Translations under genes and position numbers: made by a program | Assembly: GCF_030272615.1 (NCBI RefSeq) | Contig: NC_081409.1 | Coordinates: 649,358,468 to 649,422,467, forward strand | Source of the DNA: Cryptomeria japonica | Taxonomy: Eukaryota; Streptophyta; Pinopsida; Cupressales; Cupressaceae | Length of the DNA stretch: 64,000 nt | Direction: 5' to 3' | Notes under the pieces: generated by a model | The model's input: the letters and a program-made list of their open reading frames with translations, nothing else | The model's database searches: none | Told to the model about the DNA's origin: nothing | Part shown: positions 22,049 through 33,404 of the stretch, one piece after another | Layout of the letters: each line of letters begins with the position of its first letter | How positions within the stretch are numbered: the first letter of the stretch is position 1

Positions 22049-24060
22049 AAGAGTTCCCTGGTCTCCCTTTGCCTTGTTGGTCGGTCTTGCACTACATTGC
22101 TCAATTTATTGGCAAGGTGGTTTGCATGGAACTTGATATATTTTTTCATGCTTGTCCCCAAAAAAGGGTTTGTGTGGAGGTACATTTCTCTCGAGACCTC
22201 AAAGAGACTTGATAAATTCAAATAGGAGTTCAATGCTACTCTCAATGAGTGCTCTATCTGAACATTCCTAATACATGCTATTGGTACCAATCCTGAGCAT
22301 AAAATTAGGGATTGTCCTTTGGCCATACTGAGGGTTAAAACTCCACCCAAGGAGTCTTCCCCTCCATGGTCCTTCAAGGTTGCTAAGAATGAGGATGGAT
22401 GGACTACAGTGGTTTACAAAGAAAAGAGTTATTCAGTTGCTTTTCAGAAGGAATCTAATTATACTTCTATGCAACCACAATCGCAGGAGACAACTAAGTT
22501 GCTACCGTAGTTCACGACTCAATCACAGTTGCAAGTTACTTCAAACCATGATTCTCGGGAGAAAAGTTTAGTTGTTGAGGGTGTTTCCCACATTGTGTGG
22601 GTTTGCACAACCTAGGCCACTTCAGATTTATCATCTCATTCATATTCATTACATCTCTCTCACAGCCTTTCTTGTCGAGAAGCGGATGGCAATGAGGTTC
22701 CCGAAAAATACAAGGTGATCTTTGGGGATTCCTACCCTAGCTTTCGACCAACTTCCAATTTCTTGTAGAATAGATTCTCCTCTCTCGAGGATAGGGATTA
22801 CATGCAAAATTTTGAATCATGAAGTTCATGTCATGGAATGTCTGAGGTCTAACTGACCTCACTAGGAGGAATTTTGTGCAAGATACTCAACCAAAATTTC
22901 CCGATATAGATATCTTTTGCCTCCAGGAGATTAAAATTACAACTTTCATGTTAGTTGTTGCATGTCATCTAATATGGCGAGATGGCCTGATTTTTGCTTC
23001 AGAATGTGAAGCTGGTCGAAGAGGTGTTGTCACCCTCATCTCACCATTCTGACATTCCCCTATTGTGGCTAATGGGTTGGATCCCACTCACCAACTCGTG
23101 TGGGTCCTCATGTTAGTTGATAACCAATCCTTTGGAATCATTAATATTTATGCTCCCAATGATGTTGTTGAAAGATCTCATCTTTGGCAATGGTAACCTA
23201 ATTCTCTAACACTAGCCACTTGGGTTCTATGTGGGGATTTTAGTATGGTTTAGGTGGCCTTTGATAAGGATGAGTTCTTACCTTTTCAGTGGACAGTTGG
23301 TGAAAGAGAGGCATGGTTTTATATGTGCAATAAATTGGGTCTTTTTGACTCCAATATCAACTGTTCTCGCACTCAAAGTGTCGAGCACACTTGGAGTAAC
23401 TATAGGGCTGGTTCTAATATAATTTTCAAACGACTTGATCATGCCATTATCTCAACTCAATATTTTTTCTATTTTGGGGAAAATCAAGTTCTACAAATTT
23501 TACCTCCTTGAGGTAACCTTATCAAATCATTATCCCATTAAGCTTCGCATTGAATGGCAAGTGGGTCACTTACAACCATCAAAAACTTAATTTTTTTAAC
23601 ACTTCATTGTTGAGTCATCCACCCACGATGACCCACATTCAGAGGGTTTTGAATCTTAAGAGCCACCCCACTCAGCTTACGGGTTGGCTTACATGGTGGA
23701 ATGATGCCATCCAACACATGGATTGTTTTCTTCGTATTTATGGCAAGTGGCTGGCCATGTACCATCGACGATCCTATGAGGTGGCCACCATGGATTTGGG
23801 CAATGCCACAAAGGCTCTAGCCACCAGCCCTTTCTACTCCGTGTTGTAGGTCTGGGTCGCTCAACTTCATCACCAGAAGAAAATTGTTGACAATTATGTT
23901 GTGCATGGACCTCAAATCAAAGCTAGATTATACTAGCTTAAAGTGAAAATTGTTAGCCATCATCATGCCCATCATGTCTATCTCAAAAAAACTGAAACAA
24001 AACCTGCATTTCAAGCATTTAGATCAATTATACAACAAAATGATAACTTTAGCACTCTTT
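22049..24060 (+). pseudogene. L1-type LINE remnant: ORF1 end and endonuclease
   Basis: The ORF1 end reads LPKKGFVWRYISLETSK-like followed by a degenerate zinc knuckle (CYWYQS-PEHKIRDCPLA, about 22290-22320) and DGWTTVVYKEK. ORF2 starts near 22820 with the AP-endonuclease domain: MKFMSWNVXGL, DIDIFCLQEIK, FGIINIYAPND, LCGDFSMV, then RLDHAIIS near 23430. A post-endonuclease region follows (LTGWLTWWNDAIQHMD ... KARLY). There are many stops. RT is absent. The 3' boundary is diffuse around 24000-24060 and no poly(A) tail is seen. Confidence 0.75.
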
Positions 24061-24990
24061 AAATTTGATTTCCTTATCAATACTATATTATAAATTTATG
24101 ACAAATAAACAAATAATATGTTCATATATATTATCAATAAAAATAAATAAAATTAATAGTATACATAGATATTATTGAATCATAACTTACCATTAAATTT
24201 TTCCAAATTTTTGTTATTCAAACTACCATTTCTAAAAACAATTGTTAAACATATTTCTCAAACTCTCATGGCATTTGCTCTAATTCAAATTACTTGTATA
24301 ATTCTCTCCCCTAATAATGTATATGGAAGTATAATGCTTGTAAGCCATATCCTTTATAATTTATATTGCTGCTCTATTTCCTATATATAGTGCAGCGCTA
24401 AAATAACAGTAACAACTAGTATAATTTTCTGTGTATATATGTCTGAGCGATTTCGCTTATACGCATAATTTTGAACTAATAAGAGATGAATACAATAGTT
24501 TTTTAGAACAGTATAAACAAAGCATTTGAAAAACAGCGCGTACAGAAAATGGCACTATAATACATACCTTGCATAGCTAATATTGATTCAAGTGTTCTTC
24601 TAAAATATTTTGTTTGGGAGATGCAACCTGCTAAAAATTTGTAACCATGAAAAACAATTTAAGGAAATTTTGATGGATTATGGTTTGTTGCAGGTTACAG
24701 ATTCTGGCCTTTACATTAAAGAGAACCATAATACGCTCTGAAATTTACCCTTGTATACTATTTCAATCTAGAAGTTATTTTCAATTTGCTAAAATTAATG
24801 TGAAAAGATTGAGCGCCCAGCTCAATTCATAGCATAGAAAACAAAGAAAGTGAGAGGTGCGAACCTAAGAACATTAATGGAATACTTGATTGCTTAATAT
24901 ATAATCTGTTTGAAAACTGTACTGTTGGAACTTCACTGTGCCTGAAATAAGTTGCAGAAAAATCACTTTGACCATAGAGTCCCCTTGAAT
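24061..24990. other. noncoding, AT-rich; possible 3' flank of the MADS-box candidate
   Basis: No coding region or repeat recognised. If the exons at 24991-25329 are real, this stretch includes their 3' untranslated region. Its AT-rich, ordered sequence, without LTR or LINE phrases, fits host intergenic DNA. Confidence 0.4.
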
Positions 24991-25329
24991 TCATGAGAGG
25001 CTGCACACACAATTTCTTCATTAGATTTTATCTTTTGCAATAAAGAAGAATTGTTTATTAAAAATTATGATCATAATAATTACGCGAGATTGAGATTAGT
25101 TTGAGGTAGATCTTGTTGAGTTGCAGCATCTGTTTCCAAATTATAGTTGACTTCTTCCACGGTGTCATTATTAAGGTGCCATGCCGTGCGACTTCTACCA
25201 ATCTGTAGAAAGTTTACAGTTTTATCCATGCCAAAAGCAAAACAAACATTATGATGGCAATAAGAATATCGATATACAGTCTGTTACCTTTTTAAACATA
25301 TAAGCGTTTTCCACTATAAGTGATTTTGC
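24991..25329 (-). CDS. probable MIKC MADS-box gene, last exons (partial)
   Basis: Three minus-strand exons with AG/GT borders. The first, 25288-25329, is exactly 42 nt in phase 0 and encodes AKSLIVENAYMFKK, typical in length and sequence of the 42-nt K-domain exons of plant MIKC MADS-box genes. The second, 25084-25202 (119 nt), encodes IGRSRTAWHLNNDTVEE through DLPQTNLNL. The third starts at 25000 after TGTGTGCAG and supplies ALS and a TGA at 24991-24993. The ending TNLNLALS resembles the short hydrophobic C-terminal motif common in such proteins (for example SLKLGLP in the SVP group). Upstream exons (MADS box, rest of the K box) were not found and may lie beyond long introns. It could also be a gene fragment. 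Function, if intact: DNA-binding transcription factor. Confidence 0.5.
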
Positions 25330-26289
25330 CTGCGTGACAATTCAAATCATCAGCCATTATCAAAACAGCTTGAGTATAGTTGTGATCAGTGAGGAATTTA
25401 CAGCAGTTTTATTTATCCAGTGTATAGCAATTCAGATTTAAAATGCAAAACATGTTGAGAAAGCCAAACTAAAAATAAAGTGAAATATTAACCATGTTCA
25501 TTCTAGGTCAGACTGATCGGTAGATGTGGACCATCTTCAACGAAAAGAGTTCAGATTAAAGAACAGTCTGTCTAAGAAAAAATATTCAGATTTAAGCCCT
25601 AAAGTGGTGTAAGATTCCAAGATAAATGGTTTGGACGTTAAACGAGTAATAATTAATTTATTGAAAAAGCGTACAAATTTCATCAGCAACAAATAAAATT
25701 TTACTATTTTATTTATAGAATATATAAGACAAATGTAAGAGAGTTATGTTTATAGAAATTCTGAAGAGATGGGAGCAATAACTTCTTTTTTTAACAACGA
25801 ATGAGGTGACACTTCAATCTTTAAAGCAGTGTAATTCCAAAGGAATAAAGTGACATCATATTTTTTAAATAAAGAATCAAAATCGAATCTTATATATTAC
25901 TTTCAATATAAACAATAATAAATATACAATCCTGTAATAAATTTATAGTTATATCAGCATTCTTTATTGCATAATTTACATGGTTAAAGAGGGCCAGGAA
26001 AATATGATATAGTGAAATTATTGCAATCATAACAAGTCAATTTAAGAAGCAATCTTTCAAAAGTCTAAAAAAATATAATTCACAATGTTATTAAGAATAA
26101 ACTAATCAAATTTCCTATATATACCATAATTATATCATGAAGGCAGTTAAGATTGCCCTAACTATCTATATAAGATTACATAGATAATCACATAACTTAA
26201 TTAAAATTTATTTTAACAAATAATTTTTGATATTGGTAAAAGACTGGATTACAAGGCCCATCCATAGAGCTAAATAGTTGATCACATAT
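25330..26289. other. noncoding, AT-rich; possible intron of the MADS-box candidate
   Basis: No ORF with family signature. A minus-strand 42-nt segment with AG/GT borders at about 25499-25540 was considered as a further exon, but it carries stops in all frames. Confidence 0.35.
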
Positions 26290-26990
26290 CTAAGATGCTA
26301 GCAAAAGTTGGTCAGATATATCTCAATGGGCTAAGGTAATAGCATGCCCACCTTTTTGGGAAGTGTATGCGTGAATTTTTTATTCTTTATATAGAATCTT
26401 TGAAAGGATAATTCTTCCACTGGATCATATACTCTATAAGCACCCTTGATTAGAACCTCTTAGTGCCTATTTAAAATATTCCCTTATTTAGAATTATTTT
26501 TCCCTCATCATCAACCTCTAATAATTATGTCTAATATGAAAAACTTCCTTTAATAACCACCTTCATATAATAAATAAATGTAAGAGACTATATTTTTGCT
26601 GACCCTGACAGCTCCAACTTGTTTGCTAAATTGCCAATCTTCTGCAAAACTATGTAAGGGCTATAATTGGTGGGTGCAAAGATTGTCATTCTTCTATTGT
26701 TTTACTCATTATATACTAATATGAATATAATCACACAAGTGTCAATCTCCAACAATAAAAATTTCTTTCCTTGCAGTGTCTATCTACTTGCTACTTCATT
26801 CTACTCTTTATTATTGATATGTTCTCCCTCCAACAATAGAGTACCTCTTGCTCGTGTTGAATGTGTTCTTCAACTATTCTCAACCTTGAGTGCACTTACA
26901 AGAAAGAGATGGTAGATAGCAACCACAAGGCATTACAATTGGTTCTAGATTTAGAATTAAAATAAGTACCATACTAAAATTCTACTAATA
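26290..26990 (-). pseudogene. gypsy integrase C-terminus with chromodomain, decayed
   Basis: Minus-strand reading PYIVLQKIGNLANKLELSGSAKI (about 26590-26660) matches the GPY/F module of Ty3/gypsy integrases (YGPYxVLxKIGxxAYKLELP). Farther along, RVLIEYMIQWKNYPFKDS (about 26400-26460) matches the core of a retrotransposon chromodomain (EYLIQWKNYPxEDATWE). Stops and frameshifts are frequent. It is probably the tail of the same old gypsy pol whose RT and RNase H lie at 37920-38800, the two halves now separated by the D/C nest. Confidence 0.6.
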
Positions 26991-27731
26991 GAAGCCATTG
27001 CACCTATCTCTCTTATTTATATGAAGTGAAATGTAAAAGATAGCCCTAAAATAACTTGTTATTCACATCATTCTCTGATATTTCATTTTTTTGTCTCATT
27101 AAATTTTAGATTACCCAAAATGAATAAGTGATGGATAGTGGATGGTCCCATACAATGGGAAAAGGAGAAAAGTGTAAAAAAACATTGTATTGTCATTTGC
27201 CGAGGGGCAGCCAATATCCACATCTCATATTTTTATCTCAATAAACAAATGGAAGATATCTTTAAAAGATCCTAGTGAACACCTTTTCTTTTCAATCTAA
27301 TTGGGAATGACTTAATAGTCTATGATAAAGCTGAGCACATAAGAAAAAGCGAAAATTATATATAAAAATAGGATCATTATTATTCTATAATTTTTTGTGC
27401 CAGGAAACCTTTGAATGATATTCGAGGGCCCTTTCTATAATGCTTTCTATAAATAGGTATGATATAAACACAAAAATATGCACATTCAGCGACATAATCC
27501 ATTAAAAAACATGATAAAATCTATTGATACCTATTCTTACATATGGCTTAAAATAGATAAAGATTGTAGAATGCCCAAAGTTTTAATTACATTTTATTTA
27601 TTTTGTTACTATACTATGCATTCTAAAATAAATTTCTTGACATCACCTTCTAGCCTAATAAAAAATATTTTTCTTCATTTGTGACATGTTTTCAAGAATC
27701 CTTATTGTCCACCTACTTGAGAGTAGTAGAA
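26991..27731. other. noncoding remnant
   Basis: AT-rich with no supported feature. Presumably the eroded tail or flank of the old gypsy copy. Its right end meets the D LTR at 27732. Confidence 0.35.
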
Positions 27732-28374
27732 TATAATGTCCCCTACTAGGTTTAGTCCTGTTTTAACCATAATTAATCCATCTCAACATACTTATGACTT
27801 AAACTACGTTGATTAGGAGACAAAACCATCTTAACCGGATTTCAATCAGTGACAACATAATCTTCTTCTTGATATTGAATTGATAATTCAATCAGATTTA
27901 TAATCTCACATTTACTTGTTCATTCAAATTATGATTTCTATATATATTTATTTATCTAAATTCGGATAGTATTACACTATAAGTTTTACTGCAGAATAGT
28001 TCTTTGTAAAATATTATTTGACTGAACAACCCGTATATGTATATAAATATAAAAATACATAAAACAGATTATATTCCCAATAATATAAATTACTACACTG
28101 CCCATTTACTAAACACCAATCATTATTCCACCTAGTAGCTGTAGTGGCAGACAGATCTGACATGCCACAATATGTGAAATTAAGCTTGAATCCCTTTATA
28201 TTAGTATTACTATTATACATATTGTAGTTTATGCTAATATTATTATTATTAAATTCTTCATACAAACATTATCGGGCTATATATATTAAGCAGTCTTTAA
28301 AACACATTCCCTATGCATACCACTCAGGACAGGGTTGTCACTGCCTGTAACTTAATAACAGTTCCAACCTTCTC

Positions 28375-28839
28375 TGATCTGATTTATGAAAACCAGATTA
28401 CAATATCTACTGTGATACCTACGGTATTGTAGATTTCAACACAAAAATTGACAACAAGAATATTGCAAACCAAAAACTGTCTCCATTCTATTCAAAATTG
28501 GAGTTTATACAAGTCGAATGTATCCCAAGGGTCACACAAATCCCTTGGAATTGAAATGAAGAGTCATCATAATGTTTATTACAATTAAACTATTAAAACT
28601 ATCAAAATTATCAAAAAACTAAATATAAAATTTCAGTCCACTTTGAGAAGGCATAACTTTCTCATCCTAGCTCCGAATTACAAACCGTTTGATGCGTTGG
28701 AAAGGTATTCAAATAATCTAGAACCAAATTATATTTGTCCAGAAATGCACCGAAGACCCTCAAAATTGCAATTTACTAAAACATATAAAATTTTGGAAAA
28801 AAATTAGATTTCAATATTTTCCCAATTTAATCCTGATCA
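28375..28839 (-). repeat. 3' LTR of gypsy element C
   Basis: 465 bp. On the minus strand it begins TGATCAGGATTAAATTGGG and ends CATAAATCAGATCA. It lacks the hairpin-forming segment present in the 5' LTR, where it reads ATATTTGTCC instead. Confidence 0.9.
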
Positions 28840-28850
28840 TTCCTCCCCCC
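28840..28850 (-). promoter_or_regulatory. polypurine tract of element C
   Basis: Minus strand reads AAGGGGGGAGGAA between the stop codon (28851-28853) and the LTR start, so the tract abuts the ORF end. Confidence 0.85.
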
Positions 28851-31800
28851 TTAAGAGGCAATGGGCCCCATTGCACTAATCTGCTCCAACAGATGAGGAA
28901 ATTGTTCTTCAATTTGTTCCTTAGTAAGCCACTTGCCTTGATGAGAATGCTGACCAGCTCGAACCACCCGATACAAAGGAATTTTCTGATTTCTCAAAGT
29001 CTTTAAAATGGCTTCAGTAACATGGTCACACTGGACTGGAGCAGTAGTAGAGGGGTTTAACTCTGCAGCTTGAATGTATTCAGTAGCTTGGGAGATATCC
29101 AATAAAGGAGGAAAATAGGGTCTCAACAACTCCACATTGAAAACTGGATGCAGTCCCAAAAAGGATGGCAAATTAAGTTCAAAAGCATTCTCACCAACTT
29201 GTTTCACAATAGTGTATGGTCCATAACGAAGAGGTCGAAGCTTCCTATTTGGTCCATGCAGGCGCTCTTTCTGAAAATGTAACCATACCTTGTCACCAAC
29301 CTGAAACTGATGGGGAGTTCTATGTTTATCATGTCTTTCCTTATACTTTTGATTACTCTGCTCCAATATCTCATAAACTTGTTGTTGTAGGTGTCTAATG
29401 TTATCAATGAATTTTTCTGCTTTATCTACCTCCTTGTAACCATTCAATGGACTACTAGACTGTAGAGATGGTATTGCTACATCCATAGGTGCCAATGGCT
29501 GGTACCCAAGAGAAACCTCAAATGGACTGTGCCCTGTAGTACTATGGAGTGCACGGTTGTAGCTGTGTTGCACATAGGGTAAGATTTCATCCCACGTGCG
29601 AGGATGTTTTGAATGATACATCCGTAAAATATGAATAATCATTCGATTCACCACTTCTGTCTGCCCATCTGTTTCGGGATGGAATGCTGTGGACTTTGTC
29701 AGTTTCGTGTCCATTTTAGCCCATAGTGCAAACCAAAATTTGCTGATGAACCTACTATCTCTATCAGAAATAATGGTTTTTGGCAAACCAAAATGAACCC
29801 ACACATGTTCAAAAAATAGCTTGGCAGTATCTTCTGCAGAAATCATCTTTTTACATGCCACCATGATAGCCATTTTAGAAAACCTATCTACCACAACATA
29901 TACACAATCATGCCCCCGCCTGGTAGTTGGAAGCCCAGACATAAAATCCATTGAAATAGACTGCCATGGCTTATCAGGAATAGGTAATGGTAAGTATAGA
30001 CCCAACTTACGGTTTGCTGGTTTTGCAATCGCACAGGCTGCACAAGCTTGTATATGTGAAATGACATCTTGCTTCATTTTTGCCCAATAGAAATACTTTT
30101 GAAGGATAGCAGTAGTCTTACCAATACCAAAATGTCCTGCAACACGACTGTAGTGAGCTTCCCATATCATTTTCTTCCGTTCTTCGGTGGGTACACATAT
30201 GTGACCATTATGGCAAAGAAACCCATCCTGCAAGTGAAAATCAGAGACAGATTTTCCTTCTACCAAATTACTATAGATGTCAGCAAAATCAGGGTCAGTA
30301 CTATATAGTTGTTCCCAAGTGGATGATTGATGACCGCATGAATCCAACACTATTGTCAAACCTGCAATTGGAGGCCTACTCAAACAATCTGCCACCTTGT
30401 TACTGCTTCCTTTTTTATGACGAATGTTGAGGTGAAATTGTTGTAAATAGACTGACCACCGTTGATGTCTATCATTCTGTAGCTTTCCTTGTGTTTGCAA
30501 GAATTGGAGTGGTTTATGGTCTGTATGTATAACAGTTTCTTTTCCCAGTATATAGTGTTTCCATTGTTTGCAAGCCTGAACAATGGCATACAACTCCTTA
30601 TCATAGGTGGGATACTTACGTACTGTATCAGAAAAAGTTTCACTGTAATAGGCAACAGGATGCCCATTTTGTGTGAGTACCGCACCAAGAGCATAATCTG
30701 ATGCATCTGTTTCTATCTCAAATGTTTGGTGTAGATCTGGAAAGACCAATACTGGTGCTGAACATAGTCTTTTCTTTAACTCCTCAAATGCTTGTTGTTG
30801 TGCCTCTGTCCACTGAAATTTTGCTTGTGCTCCACCCCTGAGTGATTGATTAAGAGGCCATGATATGTGTGAGAAACCAAACACAAATCTACGATAGAAG
30901 TTGGCTAAGCCCAAGAAGCTGCGAAGCTCTGTGAAATTTTTAGGGGATGGCCAATCTTGAATTATTTGAATCTTTGCTGGATCAACATGAATACCCTCAA
31001 CGTCAATGATATACCCTAAGTATTGAATACTCTGCATACCAAAAGAACACTTCTCAATGTTGGCATAAAGTTTGTGTTTTTGCAGAGTTGAAAGAACTTG
31101 TTCAACATGCTGCAAATGCTCAGACCAAGTTCTGCTAAAGATGAGTATGTCATCCAAATAAAAAACTACAAAAGAATCAATGAATGGTCTAAGCACATCA
31201 TTCATCAATCTCATAAATGTGGTTGGGGCATTTGTTAGGCCAAAAGGCATGACCAACCATTCAAACAAACCTTCCTTAGATTTAAATGCAGTCTTCCACA
31301 CATCTGCTGGATCAATTGGTACTTGGTGGTATCCAGACTTCAAGTCAACTTTTGTAAAGAATTTAGCCCCCCTAAGTTGGTCCAACAAATCATCAATTCG
31401 AGGGATTGGATATCTATTTTTAACAGAGATTTTGTTTAATGCTCTATAATCAATACAAAGCCTCCATGTCCCATCTTTCTTTTTAGCAAGGACAATTGGA
31501 CTTCCACAAGGTGAAGCACTTGGACGAATGTGTCCTTTCTGAATCAACTCCTGAATTTGTCTCTTAATCTCATTATTTTCCAAAACTGACCTCCTATATA
31601 TTGGCTCATGTGGTAGCGGTGTGCCTGGAATTAAATCAATAGAGTGCTTGACTTGATAGTGTGTTGGTACTCCCACTGGTGGTGTAAACACACTGTGATA
31701 TTCTTTCAAAATTTTATCTATTTGATTTTGTTGATTCTCTGTTACCTTAGCATGTGTATTAAGAACAACTGACTTTGTTTGTTCAGGGTGAATCATGAGT

Positions 31801-33377
31801 ACAATAAAAGCTCCAGTTTGAGCAATCAAGCGTTTACATTGTTTAGCACTAATTAAAGATGTAGTTTGTGTTGGACATACCTCTGGTATTCGGTACCTCT
31901 TCTCACCAAGCTTGATTGTAACACTACGTGGCCTGGACTCATACACCCCATGCCTCTGATACATGTATGGCTGCCCCAGCAAGACATCGCATACATCCAA
32001 TGGTGCTACATCACATATCACTTCATCCTTGAAAGGCTTGATTGAATACGGCAAACGACATTGTTGATTGATTTGAATATCTTGTCCCTCATTCACCCAT
32101 CCCATAGAGTATGGTTGTGGGTGTCTTGTCACTTTCAAATTTAATCTTTTGACTGTCTCCCTAGAGATCAAATTCTTTTGACTCCCACTGTCAACAATAA
32201 AATGTAGAGGCTTTCCATCAACCCACATCTGTGAATGAAAAAGTCTCTCTTCATCTTCACGGGGAAATACTTTACCAGTTCCAACTACGGCATATGGGTT
32301 TGCTTCTATGATGGAATCATTCTCCTCTTTCTTAGAATTATCTATTGGTGACGATTCAGGTTCAGCTTCCTCCCCTCGTATTTCTGTCATCAAATTTTTA
32401 ATACTTCGACAATCCTTTGTATTATGGGTTGGGGACTTATGCATCTCACACCACATGCCTGTGTCTGTCTTTTTAGTAGACCACCATGTGTTCTTGGGTG
32501 AATTTGAATGAGGTTCCTTGGTCACCTGTTTCCCTGCAAATTTATTGCCACCTTCAGCCCTTGGCTTGTTGTTTGCAAAGTAGTCCCTCTTCCCTTTTTG
32601 CTTGAATTTTTCTTCAATTTTTGTAGCATATTTATAGGTAGTTGCCAATGTCTCAATATTTAAAAAATCCATCTCTGTTTGAATATACCTGTGAAGTCCA
32701 CTCCGATATTTCAAAATTCTATGCTTCTCTGAATCATTAATACCGAGTTTTGCTGAAAGTGAATGGAATGTATTGGTGTAATCTTGCACAGACTCATCCC
32801 TCCTTTGGCGAAGAAGCTGCCATTCTATGTATTTTTGTTCATATACGTCCTCCGGGAGGTAGGCTTCTTTTATATATTCCACAAATTCTCCCCATGTGGG
32901 CTTCTTATCAAGAGATAGTATAAAACCATCTTCAGCAACTGATTCTTGTTCTTTATTTGCTACTTTGGTTTCCCATGCTAATTTCACATGGGTTTCAGCT
33001 TTGAGGAGAGCAAATGTTATCTTTTCAGCATCTAAGAAATTATTTACAGAAAAGTACCTATCCAACTTTGATAACCAGTTATCAACAGCTTCAGCATCGA
33101 CCTTTCCTTCAAAATTTGGGATGTCGAAATTGACCTGCACTTTGAAAGGGGTATTTCCACGAAATGGTGTTTCAGATTCAGAGGATTTTTGCTTCTGTAG
33201 GAGGCATGAAAATTGACTCATCATCTCCTCTCGTTGCTTATTTAAAGCTTCCTCGACCAACTTCTTAACATCATTGTCTGACATCTTCGATTGTGTGCGT
33301 CTCAAAGGTGGGTATTTTGACAAATCTTGTGTATCCAATCCTAATCTTTGGTAGGAAGACCTTGTGTAAATTGGCAT
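28851..33377 (-). CDS. gypsy gag-pol polyprotein (element C), intact
   Basis: Uninterrupted ORF. I place the start at ATG 33377 (MPIYTRSSYQRL), giving 1,508 residues; a GTG at 33404 would begin inside the PBS. Positions counted from 33404: capsid-like gag with WLSKLDRYFSVNNF and RDESVQDYTNTFHSL (about 110-215), a CX2HX4HX4C knuckle CEMHKSPTHNTKDC (319-332), protease HFIVDSGSQKNLIS (D405), RT with CIDYRALN, YPIPRIDDLLDQL and the catalytic YLDD (749-752), RNase H TDASDYALGAVL and YDKELYAIV, integrase HHCC (HYSRVAGHFGIGK ... CAAC), integrase core SMDFMSGLP (about 1151), IISDRDSRF and a PETDGQTEVVNR Glu, GPY/F (RYGPYTIVKQVGENAFEL), then a degenerate chromodomain-like tail with KTLRNQKIPLYRVV and KWLTKEQIEEQFPHL. 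All catalytic residues are seen. It supplies particle, cDNA synthesis and insertion functions. Confidence 0.95.
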   Translation of the reverse strand: MPIYTRSSYQRLGLDTQDLSKYPPLRRTQSKMSDNDVKKLVEEALNKQREEMMSQFSCLLQKQKSSESETPFRGNTPFKVQVNFDIPNFEGKVDAEAVDNWLSKLDRYFSVNNFLDAEKITFALLKAETHVKLAWETKVANKEQESVAEDGFILSLDKKPTWGEFVEYIKEAYLPEDVYEQKYIEWQLLRQRRDESVQDYTNTFHSLSAKLGINDSEKHRILKYRSGLHRYIQTEMDFLNIETLATTYKYATKIEEKFKQKGKRDYFANNKPRAEGGNKFAGKQVTKEPHSNSPKNTWWSTKKTDTGMWCEMHKSPTHNTKDCRSIKNLMTEIRGEEAEPESSPIDNSKKEENDSIIEANPYAVVGTGKVFPREDEERLFHSQMWVDGKPLHFIVDSGSQKNLISRETVKRLNLKVTRHPQPYSMGWVNEGQDIQINQQCRLPYSIKPFKDEVICDVAPLDVCDVLLGQPYMYQRHGVYESRPRSVTIKLGEKRYRIPEVCPTQTTSLISAKQCKRLIAQTGAFIVLMIHPEQTKSVVLNTHAKVTENQQNQIDKILKEYHSVFTPPVGVPTHYQVKHSIDLIPGTPLPHEPIYRRSVLENNEIKRQIQELIQKGHIRPSASPCGSPIVLAKKKDGTWRLCIDYRALNKISVKNRYPIPRIDDLLDQLRGAKFFTKVDLKSGYHQVPIDPADVWKTAFKSKEGLFEWLVMPFGLTNAPTTFMRLMNDVLRPFIDSFVVFYLDDILIFSRTWSEHLQHVEQVLSTLQKHKLYANIEKCSFGMQSIQYLGYIIDVEGIHVDPAKIQIIQDWPSPKNFTELRSFLGLANFYRRFVFGFSHISWPLNQSLRGGAQAKFQWTEAQQQAFEELKKRLCSAPVLVFPDLHQTFEIETDASDYALGAVLTQNGHPVAYYSETFSDTVRKYPTYDKELYAIVQACKQWKHYILGKETVIHTDHKPLQFLQTQGKLQNDRHQRWSVYLQQFHLNIRHKKGSSNKVADCLSRPPIAGLTIVLDSCGHQSSTWEQLYSTDPDFADIYSNLVEGKSVSDFHLQDGFLCHNGHICVPTEERKKMIWEAHYSRVAGHFGIGKTTAILQKYFYWAKMKQDVISHIQACAACAIAKPANRKLGLYLPLPIPDKPWQSISMDFMSGLPTTRRGHDCVYVVVDRFSKMAIMVACKKMISAEDTAKLFFEHVWVHFGLPKTIISDRDSRFISKFWFALWAKMDTKLTKSTAFHPETDGQTEVVNRMIIHILRMYHSKHPRTWDEILPYVQHSYNRALHSTTGHSPFEVSLGYQPLAPMDVAIPSLQSSSPLNGYKEVDKAEKFIDNIRHLQQQVYEILEQSNQKYKERHDKHRTPHQFQVGDKVWLHFQKERLHGPNRKLRPLRYGPYTIVKQVGENAFELNLPSFLGLHPVFNVELLRPYFPPLLDISQATEYIQAAELNPSTTAPVQCDHVTEAILKTLRNQKIPLYRVVRAGQHSHQGKWLTKEQIEEQFPHLLEQISAMGPIAS

Positions 33378-33391
33378 AAAGGAGCGTTCCC

Positions 33392-33403
33392 GCTCTGATA
33401 CCA
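33392..33403 (-). promoter_or_regulatory. primer binding site of element C
   Basis: Minus strand TGGTATCAGAGC, complementary to the 3' end of plant initiator tRNA-Met, one base inside the 5' LTR end. The gag-pol ATG follows 15 bp downstream. Confidence 0.9.
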
Positions 33404-33404
33404 C

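Noticed and set aside
25499-25540. Further 42-nt minus-strand segment with AG/GT borders as a possible extra MADS-box K-domain exon
   Set aside because: All three frames contain a stop codon and the encoded residues do not resemble a K domain. Kept as coincidence.
29204-32511. Short plus- and minus-strand ORFs inside element C
   Set aside because: Shadows of the intact gag-pol frame in other frames.
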